NCBI GenBank assembly: GCA_030268105.1
Contig: BSDZ01000025.1
Location: 310,001-374,000, forward strand
Length of the DNA stretch: 64,000 bases
Direction: 5' to 3'
From: Volvox africanus
Lineage: Eukaryota; Chlorophyta; Chlorophyceae; Chlamydomonadales; Volvocaceae
Program-made: the position numbers and the translations under genes
Part shown: piece after piece, positions 42,314 through 56,803 of the stretch
Position numbering within the stretch: position 1 is the stretch's first letter
How the letters are laid out: each line of letters opens with the position of its first letter
The notes under the pieces: model-generated
The model's database searches: none
The model's input: only the letters and a program-made list of their open reading frames with translations
What the model was told of the DNA's origin: nothing

Positions 42314-42386
42314 GTCCCTATCGTATAGTGGTTAGTACATCGCGTTGTGGCCGCGAAGACCCCGGCCCAAATTTTGGGTAGGGACA
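42314..42386 (+). pseudogene. tRNA-His(GTG), degraded T-arm (core 3)
   Basis: As core 1 (8-base T-loop, no B box), but here inside a long core, showing that T-arm type and core length recombine. Confidence 0.75.
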
Positions 42387-42398
42387 CACCTCATATGA

Positions 42399-43364
42399 CG
42401 ATTTGTTCATCCTCCTACATGCGTGCGCACTTCAACATACAATCCAATACAACAACAACCCACCTAGCTATAGGTAAATATACAACGAAGTGTACACATA
42501 CACACATGCACAAACACATCTGTGTTAGGTTCCTTGACAAATACAATGGCACGGAGGGATCCACTGGAAGGGTAAACAAAATTGACATAAATAAGATTTT
42601 CATGATATTTCGTTATATTCATAATCATATTTTGATTGATTACATTCACGTTCACACGCCCAGCGCTTTTGGAGAAGCATTCATATCACTACTGTGACCT
42701 CGCCAAACCTGTATGTGCTCGTAAATTGTCTTTGCTGTAGATGTAAATATACTTTGCTTCTTCTTTTACTCTATTTTCTACGGCAGAGTGAACGGCGATT
42801 ATCGCGCCTGCTGCAACTTGGAGCATCCCGCTCATTCTTCCGACTCTTGGCCACCAACGGGAACAACCGCCACTCTTAGGGAATATCTTCTTCTGCTCTC
42901 CTTTTAACGGCGGAATTAGAGGCAACTCTTGCGCAGGCGGGGATTCGGAACCTCGCGCTATTCCCTCTTCTGGCCGTCATTGCAGACAGTCGCAAGTCGT
43001 TCTTCGATTTGTTCATCCTCCTACATGCGTGCGCACTTCAACATACAATCCAATACAACAACAACCCACCTAGCTATAGGTAAATATACAACGAAGTGTA
43101 CACATACACACATGCACAAACACATCTGTGTTAGGTTCCTTGACAAATACAATGGCACGGAGGGATCCACTGGAAGGGTAAACAAAATTGACATAAATAA
43201 GATTTTCATGATATTTCGTTATATTCATAATCATATTTTGATTGATTACATTTACGTTCACACGCCCAGCGCTTTTGGAGAAGCATTCATATCACTACTG
43301 TGACCTCGCCAAACCTGTATGTGCTCGTAAATTGTCTTTGCTGTAGATGTAAATATACTTTGCT
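42399..43364 (+). repeat. X-Y-X segmental duplication (core 3)
   Basis: X 42399-42758, Y 42759-43004, X 43005-43364; same marker pattern as core 2. Confidence 0.93.
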
Positions 43365-43574
43365 GTAGATGTAAATATACTTTGCTGTAGGTAAGATACA
43401 GTGAAATGTATCTTATTTGTAAGGTTGTAAGCATCCTGCTTTTCAGGTGGGTGAATATATATGTTGGGTCGTTCTCCACACACATATGCCTACACATGTC
43501 TACACACACATTTGCCTACACACACATGGACATGGGCAATCCTACATGGGCAATCCTACAGGCAGGGCAGGGCC

Positions 43575-44511
43575 TGTTGTATCTCTCCTTCTTCGCTCAT
43601 GCACTTATCTGCGCGTCTGGGCCGAAGTGATACTAGTGCCGAAGTGCTTGTGGGACAGCAAAGCACCCAAGTGCGATATTATAGGCAGCGGAAGGCTTAG
43701 TAGCGATAAAAGATCCAGCTTACAATCATTGACAGGCAGCGATGTTTTCCATAAAATTCTTGCAACAATTGTTATTTCACGAGCTAATTTGCTTTATTTG
43801 CTTCACCTTATGCTGATCGCTTTTTTGTTATATTAGCGACATGTCCGGCTGTCAGAAGCGATGACAGGCTATCATCTCACAGCCGATTGCAAAGCTCAGG
43901 CTTGGCTCGGGCCGAAATTATATTGATAAAGTCCGAAAGGAGAGTTCTCAAGGCAATCCTGCTCAGGGTTTGATAAAAGCTTGCTCTGTTCGGCCGTCCT
44001 CCTGCATATTCTACTTGCAACACCAATACACGGTACATCTCACACCAGATCGTCGATCCTCAAGTGTGACAAACCCTAGGCGCGTATCACAGATATCCGC
44101 ATATAACACAAACAAGCCTTCCCAGCATTCACGTGATGCAAACGGCCGAGTATCGATATTCGGCTGTTGGCTAACTACTGCGACCTCCACACTTCCCATA
44201 CTCATGCACGATTCATGCCAGCAATGAAGTGATAATATAGCAAATACTATTACTTAACAATTCATGCCATTAAAATGCCTTCTGCCCTCGTTCCTCCAGC
44301 CGAGTCAAGCGTTCGCTTGGTGGGCACATTAGTGATACAGCTGGCATGCAAGGCGGGGAGTCGTGATTGCATGGACTCTAGAGCGCATGAACAGCTAAAT
44401 ATATGCAAATATATTTAATGCTAGAAATGCCTTTATTAACTTGCCTTGTTAAGTCGCCTTGTTAGGTCGCATTGACCAATGCATCGGCGATTATTGAACC
44501 GTAATACAACA
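43575..44511 (-). repeat. Solo LTR 3
   Basis: 937 bp; GGGCC on both sides; CCGTCC, ACTTGC, AGCCGAG. Confidence 0.9.
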
Positions 44512-44785
44512 GGGCCCCCGGAGGTGCTTCACGCTCAGAACCAATACAGTCCTGATGGGTTTCCCTTGAACCATGTGTTGTAGTGCCATGGCAGCAGGCA
44601 ACCAAAATTCGCCTTTCCGTTGTGATGTAGGTAGGTAGGTGTTGAGCATCCTAGCACCAGGAAACACGTGCTTTGCAACATCACAGCAAGGAAGGAGTGC
44701 AGCCATGAAGCGGGAGCAGACAGTGGGACTGGTGTTGGTGTTGGGAGCCCTGGTTGCGCTGGGGTGTGGACCAATAGAGACCGCA

Positions 44786-44858
44786 GTCCCTATCGTATAG
44801 TGGTTAGTACATCGCGTTGTGGCCGCGAAGACCCCGGCCCAAATTTTGGGTAGGGACA
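44786..44858 (+). pseudogene. tRNA-His(GTG), degraded T-arm (core 4)
   Basis: Same degraded T-arm as core 1; short core with the GGCATGG marker. Confidence 0.75.
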
Positions 44859-45418
44859 CACCTCATATGACGATTTGTTCATCCTCCTACATGCGTGCGC
44901 ACTTCAACATACAATCCAATACAACAACAACCCACCTAGCTATAGGTAAATATACAACGAAGTGTACACATACACACATGCACAAACACATCTGTGTTAG
45001 GTTCCTTGACAAATACAATGGCATGGAGGGATCCACTGGAAGGGTAAACAAAATTGACATAAATAAGATTTTCATGATATTTCGTTATATTCATAATCAT
45101 ATTTTGATTGATTACATTTACGTTCACACGCCCAGCGCTTTTGGAGAAGCATTCATATCACTACTGTGACCTCGCCAAACCTGTATGTGCTCGTAAATTG
45201 TCTTTGCTGTAGATGTAAATATACTTTGCTGTAGATAAGATACAATGAAATGTATCTTATTTGTAAGGTTGTAAGCATCCTGCTTTTCAGGTGGGTGAAT
45301 ATATATGTTGGGTCGTTCTCCACACACATATGCCTACACATGTCTACACACACATTTGCCTACACACACATGGACATGGGCAATCCTACATGGGCAATCC
45401 TACAGGCAGGGCAGGGCC

Positions 45419-46355
45419 TGTTGTATCTCTCCTTCTTCGCTCATGCACTTATCTGCGCGTCTGGGCCGAAGTGATACTAGTGCCGAAGTGCTTGTGGGAC
45501 AGCAAAGCACCCAAGTGCGATATTATAGGCAGCGGAAGGCTTAGTAGCGATAAAAGATCCAGCTTACAATCATTGACAGGCAGCGATGTTTTCCATAAAA
45601 TTCTTGCAACAATTGTTATTTCACGAGCTAATTTGCTTTATTTGCTTCACCTTATGCTGATCGCTTTTTTGTTATATTAGCGACATGTCCGGCTGTCAGA
45701 AGCGATGACAGGCTATCATCTCACAGCCGATTGCAAAGCTCAGGCTTGGCTCGGGCCGAAATTATATTGATAAAGTCCGAAAGGAGAGTTCTCAAGGCAA
45801 TCCTGCTCAGGGTTTGATAAAAGCTTGCTCTGTTCGGCCATCCTCCTGCATATTCTACTTGCAACACCAATACACGGTACATCTCACACCAGATCGTCGA
45901 TCCTCAAGTGTGACAAACCCTAGGCGCGTATCACAGATATCCGCATATAACACAAACAAGCCTTCCCAGCATTCACGTGATGCAAACGGCCGAGTATCGA
46001 TATTCGGCTGTTGGCTAACTACTGCGACCTCCACACTTCCCATACTCATGCACGATTCATGCCAGCAATGAAGTGATAATATAGCAAATACTATTACTTA
46101 ACAATTCATGCCATTAAAATGCCTTCTGCCCTCGTTCCTCCAGCCGAGTCAAGCGTTCGCTTGGTGGGCACATTAGTGATACAGCTGGCATGCAAGGCGG
46201 GGAGTCGTGATTGCATGGACTCTAGAGCGCATGAACAGCTAAATATATGCAAATATATTTAATGCTAGAAATGCCTTTATTAACTTGCCTTGTTAAGTCG
46301 CCTTGTTAGGTCGCATTGACCAATGCATCGGCGATTATTGAACCGTAATACAACA
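45419..46355 (-). repeat. Solo LTR 4
   Basis: 937 bp; GGGCC on both sides; CCATCC combined with ACTTGC and AGCCGAG, a recombinant marker set. Confidence 0.9.
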
Positions 46356-46629
46356 GGGCCCCCGGAGGTGCTTCACGCTCAGAACCAATACAGTCCTGAT
46401 GGGTTTCCCTTGAACCATGTGTTGTAGTGCCATGGCAGCAGGCAACCAAAATTCGCCTTTCCGTTGTGATGTAGGTAGGTAGGTGTTGAGCATCCTAGCA
46501 CCAGGAAACACGTGCTTTGCAACATCACAGCAAGGAAGGAGTGCAGCCATGAAGCGGGAGCAGACAGTGGGACTGGTGTTGGTGTTGGGAGCCCTGGTTG
46601 CGCTGGGGTGTGGACCAATAGAGACCGCA

Positions 46630-46702
46630 GTCCCTATCGTATAGTGGTTAGTACATCGCGTTGTGGCCGCGAAGACCCCGGCCCAAATTTTGGGTAGGGA
46701 CA
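46630..46702 (+). pseudogene. tRNA-His(GTG), degraded T-arm (core 5)
   Basis: Same degraded T-arm; short core with the GGCATGG marker, apparently identical to core 4. Confidence 0.75.
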
Positions 46703-47262
46703 CACCTCATATGACGATTTGTTCATCCTCCTACATGCGTGCGCACTTCAACATACAATCCAATACAACAACAACCCACCTAGCTATAGGTAAATATACA
46801 ACGAAGTGTACACATACACACATGCACAAACACATCTGTGTTAGGTTCCTTGACAAATACAATGGCATGGAGGGATCCACTGGAAGGGTAAACAAAATTG
46901 ACATAAATAAGATTTTCATGATATTTCGTTATATTCATAATCATATTTTGATTGATTACATTTACGTTCACACGCCCAGCGCTTTTGGAGAAGCATTCAT
47001 ATCACTACTGTGACCTCGCCAAACCTGTATGTGCTCGTAAATTGTCTTTGCTGTAGATGTAAATATACTTTGCTGTAGATAAGATACAATGAAATGTATC
47101 TTATTTGTAAGGTTGTAAGCATCCTGCTTTTCAGGTGGGTGAATATATATGTTGGGTCGTTCTCCACACACATATGCCTACACATGTCTACACACACATT
47201 TGCCTACACACACATGGACATGGGCAATCCTACATGGGCAATCCTACAGGCAGGGCAGGGCC

Positions 47263-48199
47263 TGTTGTATCTCTCCTTCTTCGCTCATGCACTTATCTGC
47301 GCGTCTGGGCCGAAGTGATACTAGTGCCGAAGTGCTTGTGGGACAGCAAAGCACCCAAGTGCGATATTATAGGCAGCGGAAGGCTTAGTAGCGATAAAAG
47401 ATCCAGCTTACAATCATTGACAGGCAGCGATGTTTTCCATAAAATTCTTGCAACAATTGTTATTTCACGAGCTAATTTGCTTTATTTGCTTCACCTTATG
47501 CTGATCGCTTTTTTGTTATATTAGCGACATGTCCGGCTGTCAGAAGCGATGACAGGCTATCATCTCACAGCCGATTGCAAAGCTCAGGCTTGGCTCGGGC
47601 CGAAATTATATTGATAAAGTCCGAAAGGAGAGTTCTCAAGGCAATCCTGCTCAGGGTTTGATAAAAGCTTGCTCTGTTCGGCCGTCCTCCTGCATATTCT
47701 ACTCGCAACACCAATACACGGTACATCTCACACCAGATCGTCGATCCTCAAGTGTGACAAACCCTAGGCGCGTATCACAGATATCCGCATATAACACAAA
47801 CAAGCCTTCCCAGCATTCACGTGATGCAAACGGCCGAGTATCGATATTCGGCTGTTGGCTAACTACTGCGACCTCCACACTTCCCATACTCATGCACGAT
47901 TCATGCCAGCAATGAAGTGATAATATAGCAAATACTATTACTTAACAATTCATGCCATTAAAATGCCTTCTGCCCTCGTTCCTCCAGCTGAGTCAAGCGT
48001 TCGCTTGGTGGGCACATTAGTGATACAGCTGGCATGCAAGGCGGGGAGTCGTGATTGCATGGACTCTAGAGCGCATGAACAGCTAAATATATGCAAATAT
48101 ATTTAATGCTAGAAATGCCTTTATTAACTTGCCTTGTTAAGTCGCCTTGTTAGGTCGCATTGACCAATGCATCGGCGATTATTGAACCGTAATACAACA
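47263..48199 (-). repeat. Solo LTR 5
   Basis: 937 bp; GGGCC on both sides; CCGTCC with ACTCGC and AGCTGAG. Confidence 0.9.
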
Positions 48200-48472
48200 G
48201 GGCCCCCGGAGGTGCTTCACGCTCAGAACCAATACAGTCCTGATGGGTTTCCCTTGAACCATGTGTTGTAGTGCCATGGCAGCAGGCAACCAAAATTCGC
48301 CTTTCCGTTGTGATGTAGGTAGGTAGGTGTTGAGCATCCTAGCACCAGGAAACACGTGCTTGCAACATCACAGCAAGGAAGGAGTGCAGCCATGAGGCGG
48401 GAGCAGACAGTGGGACTGGTGTTGGTGTTGGGAGCCCTGGTTGCGCTGGGGTGTGGACCAATAGAGACCGCA

Positions 48473-48544
48473 GTCCCTATCGTATAGTGGTTAGTACATC
48501 GCGTTGTGGCCGCGAAGACCCCGGCTCAATTCCGGGTAGGGACA
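48473..48544 (+). tRNA. tRNA-His(GTG), intact fold (core 6)
   Basis: 72 nt, same sequence and fold as core 2; full acceptor, anticodon and T stems, B box present, no nearby T4 terminator. Confidence 0.85.
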
Positions 48545-48556
48545 CACCTCATATGA

Positions 48557-49522
48557 CGATTTGTTCATCCTCCTACATGCGTGCGCACTTCAACATACAA
48601 TCCAATACAACAACAACCCACCTAGCTATAGGTAAATATACAACGAAGTGTACACATACACACATGCACAAACACATCTGTGTTAGGTTCCTTGACAAAT
48701 ACAATGGCACGGAGGGATCCACTGGAAGGGTAAACAAAATTGACATAAATAAGATTTTCATGATATTTCGTTATATTCATAATCATATTTTGATTGATTA
48801 CATTCACGTTCACACGCCCAGCGCTTTTGGAGAAGCATTCATATCACTACTGTGACCTCGCCAAACCTGTATGTGCTCGTAAATTGTCTTTGCTGTAGAT
48901 GTAAATATACTTTGCTTCTTCTTTTACTCTATTTTCTACGGCAGAGTGAACGGCGATTATCGCGCCTGCTGCAACTTGGAGCATCCCGCTCATTCTTCCG
49001 ACTCTTGGCCACCAACGGGAACAACCGCCACTCTTAGGGAATATCTTCTTCTGCTCTCCTTTTAACGGCGGAATTAGAGGCAACTCTTGCGCAGGCGGGG
49101 ATTCGGAACCTCGCGCTATTCCCTCTTCTGGCCGTCATTGCAGACAGTCGCAAGTCGTTCTTCGATTTGTTCATCCTCCTACATGCGTGCGCACTTCAAC
49201 ATACAATCCAATACAACAACAACCCACCTAGCTATAGGTAAATATACAACGAAGTGTACACATACACACATGCACAAACACATCTGTGTTAGGTTCCTTG
49301 ACAAATACAATGGCACGGAGGGATCCACTGGAAGGGTAAACAAAATTGACATAAATAAGATTTTCATGATATTTCGTTATATTCATAATCATATTTTGAT
49401 TGATTACATTTACGTTCACACGCCCAGCGCTTTTGGAGAAGCATTCATATCACTACTGTGACCTCGCCAAACCTGTATGTGCTCGTAAATTGTCTTTGCT
49501 GTAGATGTAAATATACTTTGCT
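48557..49522 (+). repeat. X-Y-X segmental duplication (core 6)
   Basis: X 48557-48916, Y 48917-49162, X 49163-49522. Only one copy of the 22-bp motif ends X2, which explains the 22-bp shorter core. Confidence 0.93.
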
Positions 49523-49710
49523 GTAGATAAGATACAATGAAATGTATCTTATTTGTAAGGTTGTAAGCATCCTGCTTTTCAGGTGGGTGAATATATATGT
49601 TGGGTCGTTCTCCACACACATATGCCTACACATGTCTACACACACATTTGCCTACACACACATGGACATGGGCAATCCTACATGGGCAATCCTACAGGCA
49701 GGGCAGGGCC

Positions 49711-50647
49711 TGTTGTATCTCTCCTTCTTCGCTCATGCACTTATCTGCGCGTCTGGGCCGAAGTGATACTAGTGCCGAAGTGCTTGTGGGACAGCAAAGC
49801 ACCCAAGTGCGATATTATAGGCAGCGGAAGGCTTAGTAGCGATAAAAGATCCAGCTTACAATCATTGACAGGCAGCGATGTTTTCCATAAAATTCTTGCA
49901 ACAATTGTTATTTCACGAGCTAATTTGCTTTATTTGCTTCACCTTATGCTGATCGCTTTTTTGTTATATTAGCGACATGTCCGGCTGTCAGAAGCGATGA
50001 CAGGCTATCATCTCACAGCCGATTGCAAAGCTCAGGCTTGGCTCGGGCCGAAATTATATTGATAAAGTCCGAAAGGAGAGTTCTCAAGGCAATCCTGCTC
50101 AGGGTTTGATAAAAGCTTGCTCTGTTCGGCCATCCTCCTGCATATTCTACTCGCAACACCAATACACGGTACATCTCACACCAGATCGTCGATCCTCAAG
50201 TGTGACAAACCCTAGGCGCGTATCACAGATATCCGCATATAACACAAACAAGCCTTCCCAGCATTCACGTGATGCAAACGGCCGAGTATCGATATTCGGC
50301 TGTTGGCTAACTACTGCGACCTCCACACTTCCCATACTCATGCACGATTCATGCCAGCAATGAAGTGATAATATAGCAAATACTATTACTTAACAATTCA
50401 TGCCATTAAAATGCCTTCTGCCCTCGTTCCTCCAGCTGAGTCAAGCGTTCGCTTGGTGGGCACATTAGTGATACAGCTGGCATGCAAGGCGGGGAGTCGT
50501 GATTGCATGGACTCTAGAGCGCATGAACAGCTAAATATATGCAAATATATTTAATGCTAGAAATGCCTTTATTAACTTGCCTTGTTAAGTCGCCTTGTTA
50601 GGTCGCATTGACCAATGCATCGGCGATTATTGAACCGTAATACAACA
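49711..50647 (-). repeat. Solo LTR 6
   Basis: 937 bp; GGGCC on both sides; CCATCC, ACTCGC, AGCTGAG, as solo LTR 1. Confidence 0.9.
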
Positions 50648-50920
50648 GGGCCCCCGGAGGTGCTTCACGCTCAGAACCAATACAGTCCTGATGGGTTTCC
50701 CTTGAACCATGTGTTGTAGTGCCATGGCAGCAGGCAACCAAAATTCGCCTTTCCGTTGTGATGTAGGTAGGTAGGTGTTGAGCATCCTAGCACCAGGAAA
50801 CACGTGCTTGCAACATCACAGCAAGGAAGGAGTGCAGCCATGAGGCGGGAGCAGACAGTGGGACTGGTGTTGGTGTTGGGAGCCCTGGTTGCGCTGGGGT
50901 GTGGACCAATAGAGACCGCA

Positions 50921-50992
50921 GTCCCTATCGTATAGTGGTTAGTACATCGCGTTGTGGCCGCGAAGACCCCGGCTCAATTCCGGGTAGGGACA
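50921..50992 (+). tRNA. tRNA-His(GTG), intact fold (core 7)
   Basis: 72 nt, as core 2; long core. Confidence 0.85.
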
Positions 50993-51004
50993 CACCTCAT
51001 ATGA

Positions 51005-51970
51005 CGATTTGTTCATCCTCCTACATGCGTGCGCACTTCAACATACAATCCAATACAACAACAACCCACCTAGCTATAGGTAAATATACAACGAAGTGTA
51101 CACATACACACATGCACAAACACATCTGTGTTAGGTTCCTTGACAAATACAATGGCACGGAGGGATCCACTGGAAGGGTAAACAAAATTGACATAAATAA
51201 GATTTTCATGATATTTCGTTATATTCATAATCATATTTTGATTGATTACATTCACGTTCACACGCCCAGCGCTTTTGGAGAAGCATTCATATCACTACTG
51301 TGACCTCGCCAAACCTGTATGTGCTCGTAAATTGTCTTTGCTGTAGATGTAAATATACTTTGCTTCTTCTTTTACTCTATTTTCTACGGCAGAGTGAACG
51401 GCGATTATCGCGCCTGCTGCAACTTGGAGCATCCCGCTCATTCTTCCGACTCTTGGCCACCAACGGGAACAACCGCCACTCTTAGGGAATATCTTCTTCT
51501 GCTCTCCTTTTAACGGCGGAATTAGAGGCAACTCTTGCGCAGGCGGGGATTCGGAACCTCGCGCTATTCCCTCTTCTGGCCGTCATTGCAGACAGTCGCA
51601 AGTCGTTCTTCGATTTGTTCATCCTCCTACATGCGTGCGCACTTCAACATACAATCCAATACAACAACAACCCACCTAGCTATAGGTAAATATACAACGA
51701 AGTGTACACATACACACATGCACAAACACATCTGTGTTAGGTTCCTTGACAAATACAATGGCACGGAGGGATCCACTGGAAGGGTAAACAAAATTGACAT
51801 AAATAAGATTTTCATGATATTTCGTTATATTCATAATCATATTTTGATTGATTACATTTACGTTCACACGCCCAGCGCTTTTGGAGAAGCATTCATATCA
51901 CTACTGTGACCTCGCCAAACCTGTATGTGCTCGTAAATTGTCTTTGCTGTAGATGTAAATATACTTTGCT
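51005..51970 (+). repeat. X-Y-X segmental duplication (core 7)
   Basis: X 51005-51364, Y 51365-51610, X 51611-51970; two 22-bp motif copies at the end. Confidence 0.93.
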
Positions 51971-52180
51971 GTAGATGTAAATATACTTTGCTGTAGGTAA
52001 GATACAGTGAAATGTATCTTATTTGTAAGGTTGTAAGCATCCTGCTTTTCAGGTGGGTGAATATATATGTTGGGTCGTTCTCCACACACATATGCCTACA
52101 CATGTCTACACACACATTTGCCTACACACACATGGACATGGGCAATCCTACATGGGCAATCCTACAGGCAGGGCAGGGCC

Positions 52181-53117
52181 TGTTGTATCTCTCCTTCTTC
52201 GCTCATGCACTTATCTGCGCGTCTGGGCCGAAGTGATACTAGTGCCGAAGTGCTTGTGGGACAGCAAAGCACCCAAGTGCGATATTATAGGCAGCGGAAG
52301 GCTTAGTAGCGATAAAAGATCCAGCTTACAATCATTGACAGGCAGCGATGTTTTCCATAAAATTCTTGCAACAATTGTTATTTCACGAGCTAATTTGCTT
52401 TATTTGCTTCACCTTATGCTGATCGCTTTTTTGTTATATTAGCGACATGTCCGGCTGTCAGAAGCGATGACAGGCTATCATCTCACAGCCGATTGCAAAG
52501 CTCAGGCTTGGCTCGGGCCGAAATTATATTGATAAAGTCCGAAAGGAGAGTTCTCAAGGCAATCCTGCTCAGGGTTTGATAAAAGCTTGCTCTGTTCGGC
52601 CGTCCTCCTGCATATTCTACTTGCAACACCAATACACGGTACATCTCACACCAGATCGTCGATCCTCAAGTGTGACAAACCCTAGGCGCGTATCACAGAT
52701 ATCCGCATATAACACAAACAAGCCTTCCCAGCATTCACGTGATGCAAACGGCCGAGTATCGATATTCGGCTGTTGGCTAACTACTGCGACCTCCACACTT
52801 CCCATACTCATGCACGATTCATGCCAGCAATGAAGTGATAATATAGCAAATACTATTACTTAACAATTCATGCCATTAAAATGCCTTCTGCCCTCGTTCC
52901 TCCAGCCGAGTCAAGCGTTCGCTTGGTGGGCACATTAGTGATACAGCTGGCATGCAAGGCGGGGAGTCGTGATTGCATGGACTCTAGAGCGCATGAACAG
53001 CTAAATATATGCAAATATATTTAATGCTAGAAATGCCTTTATTAACTTGCCTTGTTAAGTCGCCTTGTTAGGTCGCATTGACCAATGCATCGGCGATTAT
53101 TGAACCGTAATACAACA
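52181..53117 (-). repeat. Solo LTR 7
   Basis: 937 bp; GGGCC on both sides; CCGTCC, ACTTGC, AGCCGAG. Confidence 0.9.
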
Positions 53118-53391
53118 GGGCCCCCGGAGGTGCTTCACGCTCAGAACCAATACAGTCCTGATGGGTTTCCCTTGAACCATGTGTTGTAGTGCCATGGCAG
53201 CAGGCAACCAAAATTCGCCTTTCCGTTGTGATGTAGGTAGGTAGGTGTTGAGCATCCTAGCACCAGGAAACACGTGCTTTGCAACATCACAGCAAGGAAG
53301 GAGTGCAGCCATGAAGCGGGAGCAGACAGTGGGACTGGTGTTGGTGTTGGGAGCCCTGGTTGCGCTGGGGTGTGGACCAATAGAGACCGCA

Positions 53392-53464
53392 GTCCCTATC
53401 GTATAGTGGTTAGTACATCGCGTTGTGGCCGCGAAGACCCCGGCCCAAATTTTGGGTAGGGACA
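53392..53464 (+). pseudogene. tRNA-His(GTG), degraded T-arm (core 8)
   Basis: Degraded T-arm in a short core that carries GGCACGG instead of the GGCATGG of cores 1, 4, 5 and 12. Confidence 0.75.
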
Positions 53465-54024
53465 CACCTCATATGACGATTTGTTCATCCTCCTACATGC
53501 GTGCGCACTTCAACATACAATCCAATACAACAACAACCCACCTAGCTATAGGTAAATATACAACGAAGTGTACACATACACACATGCACAAACACATCTG
53601 TGTTAGGTTCCTTGACAAATACAATGGCACGGAGGGATCCACTGGAAGGGTAAACAAAATTGACATAAATAAGATTTTCATGATATTTCGTTATATTCAT
53701 AATCATATTTTGATTGATTACATTTACGTTCACACGCCCAGCGCTTTTGGAGAAGCATTCATATCACTACTGTGACCTCGCCAAACCTGTATGTGCTCGT
53801 AAATTGTCTTTGCTGTAGATGTAAATATACTTTGCTGTAGATAAGATACAATGAAATGTATCTTATTTGTAAGGTTGTAAGCATCCTGCTTTTCAGGTGG
53901 GTGAATATATATGTTGGGTCGTTCTCCACACACATATGCCTACACATGTCTACACACACATTTGCCTACACACACATGGACATGGGCAATCCTACATGGG
54001 CAATCCTACAGGCAGGGCAGGGCC

Positions 54025-54961
54025 TGTTGTATCTCTCCTTCTTCGCTCATGCACTTATCTGCGCGTCTGGGCCGAAGTGATACTAGTGCCGAAGTGCTTG
54101 TGGGACAGCAAAGCACCCAAGTGCGATATTATAGGCAGCGGAAGGCTTAGTAGCGATAAAAGATCCAGCTTACAATCATTGACAGGCAGCGATGTTTTCC
54201 ATAAAATTCTTGCAACAATTGTTATTTCACGAGCTAATTTGCTTTATTTGCTTCACCTTATGCTGATCGCTTTTTTGTTATATTAGCGACATGTCCGGCT
54301 GTCAGAAGCGATGACAGGCTATCATCTCACAGCCGATTGCAAAGCTCAGGCTTGGCTCGGGCCGAAATTATATTGATAAAGTCCGAAAGGAGAGTTCTCA
54401 AGGCAATCCTGCTCAGGGTTTGATAAAAGCTTGCTCTGTTCGGCCGTCCTCCTGCATATTCTACTTGCAACACCAATACACGGTACATCTCACACCAGAT
54501 CGTCGATCCTCAAGTGTGACAAACCCTAGGCGCGTATCACAGATATCCGCATATAACACAAACAAGCCTTCCCAGCATTCACGTGATGCAAACGGCCGAG
54601 TATCGATATTCGGCTGTTGGCTAACTACTGCGACCTCCACACTTCCCATACTCATGCACGATTCATGCCAGCAATGAAGTGATAATATAGCAAATACTAT
54701 TACTTAACAATTCATGCCATTAAAATGCCTTCTGCCCTCGTTCCTCCAGCCGAGTCAAGCGTTCGCTTGGTGGGCACATTAGTGATACAGCTGGCATGCA
54801 AGGCGGGGAGTCGTGATTGCATGGACTCTAGAGCGCATGAACAGCTAAATATATGCAAATATATTTAATGCTAGAAATGCCTTTATTAACTTGCCTTGTT
54901 AAGTCGCCTTGTTAGGTCGCATTGACCAATGCATCGGCGATTATTGAACCGTAATACAACA
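54025..54961 (-). repeat. Solo LTR 8
   Basis: 937 bp; GGGCC on both sides; CCGTCC, ACTTGC, AGCCGAG. Confidence 0.9.
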
Positions 54962-55234
54962 GGGCCCCCGGAGGTGCTTCACGCTCAGAACCAATACAGT
55001 CCTGATGGGTTTCCCTTGAACCATGTGTTGTAGTGCCATGGCAGCAGGCAACCAAAATTCGCCTTTCCGTTGTGATGTAGGTAGGTAGGTGTTGAGCATC
55101 CTAGCACCAGGAAACACGTGCTTGCAACATCACAGCAAGGAAGGAGTGCAGCCATGAGGCGGGAGCAGACAGTGGGACTGGTGTTGGTGTTGGGAGCCCT
55201 GGTTGCGCTGGGGTGTGGACCAATAGAGACCGCA

Positions 55235-55306
55235 GTCCCTATCGTATAGTGGTTAGTACATCGCGTTGTGGCCGCGAAGACCCCGGCTCAATTCCGGGTA
55301 GGGACA
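55235..55306 (+). tRNA. tRNA-His(GTG), intact fold (core 9)
   Basis: 72 nt, as core 2. This is the only intact-fold copy in a short core. Confidence 0.85.
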
Positions 55307-55866
55307 CACCTCATATGACGATTTGTTCATCCTCCTACATGCGTGCGCACTTCAACATACAATCCAATACAACAACAACCCACCTAGCTATAGGTAAATA
55401 TACAACGAAGTGTACACATACACACATGCACAAACACATCTGTGTTAGGTTCCTTGACAAATACAATGGCACGGAGGGATCCACTGGAAGGGTAAACAAA
55501 ATTGACATAAATAAGATTTTCATGATATTTCGTTATATTCATAATCATATTTTGATTGATTACATTTACGTTCACACGCCCAGCGCTTTTGGAGAAGCAT
55601 TCATATCACTACTGTGACCTCGCCAAACCTGTATGTGCTCGTAAATTGTCTTTGCTGTAGATGTAAATATACTTTGCTGTAGATAAGATACAATGAAATG
55701 TATCTTATTTGTAAGGTTGTAAGCATCCTGCTTTTCAGGTGGGTGAATATATATGTTGGGTCGTTCTCCACACACATATGCCTACACATGTCTACACACA
55801 CATTTGCCTACACACACATGGACATGGGCAATCCTACATGGGCAATCCTACAGGCAGGGCAGGGCC

Positions 55867-56803
55867 TGTTGTATCTCTCCTTCTTCGCTCATGCACTTAT
55901 CTGCGCGTCTGGGCCGAAGTGATACTAGTGCCGAAGTGCTTGTGGGACAGCAAAGCACCCAAGTGCGATATTATAGGCAGCGGAAGGCTTAGTAGCGATA
56001 AAAGATCCAGCTTACAATCATTGACAGGCAGCGATGTTTTCCATAAAATTCTTGCAACAATTGTTATTTCACGAGCTAATTTGCTTTATTTGCTTCACCT
56101 TATGCTGATCGCTTTTTTGTTATATTAGCGACATGTCCGGCTGTCAGAAGCGATGACAGGCTATCATCTCACAGCCGATTGCAAAGCTCAGGCTTGGCTC
56201 GGGCCGAAATTATATTGATAAAGTCCGAAAGGAGAGTTCTCAAGGCAATCCTGCTCAGGGTTTGATAAAAGCTTGCTCTGTTCGGCCGTCCTCCTGCATA
56301 TTCTACTTGCAACACCAATACACGGTACATCTCACACCAGATCGTCGATCCTCAAGTGTGACAAACCCTAGGCGCGTATCACAGATATCCGCATATAACA
56401 CAAACAAGCCTTCCCAGCATTCACGTGATGCAAACGGCCGAGTATCGATATTCGGCTGTTGGCTAACTACTGCGACCTCCACACTTCCCATACTCATGCA
56501 CGATTCATGCCAGCAATGAAGTGATAATATAGCAAATACTATTACTTAACAATTCATGCCATTAAAATGCCTTCTGCCCTCGTTCCTCCAGCCGAGTCAA
56601 GCGTTCGCTTGGTGGGCACATTAGTGATACAGCTGGCATGCAAGGCGGGGAGTCGTGATTGCATGGACTCTAGAGCGCATGAACAGCTAAATATATGCAA
56701 ATATATTTAATGCTAGAAATGCCTTTATTAACTTGCCTTGTTAAGTCGCCTTGTTAGGTCGCATTGACCAATGCATCGGCGATTATTGAACCGTAATACA
56801 ACA
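55867..56803 (-). repeat. Solo LTR 9
   Basis: 937 bp; GGGCC on both sides; CCGTCC, ACTTGC, AGCCGAG. Confidence 0.9.
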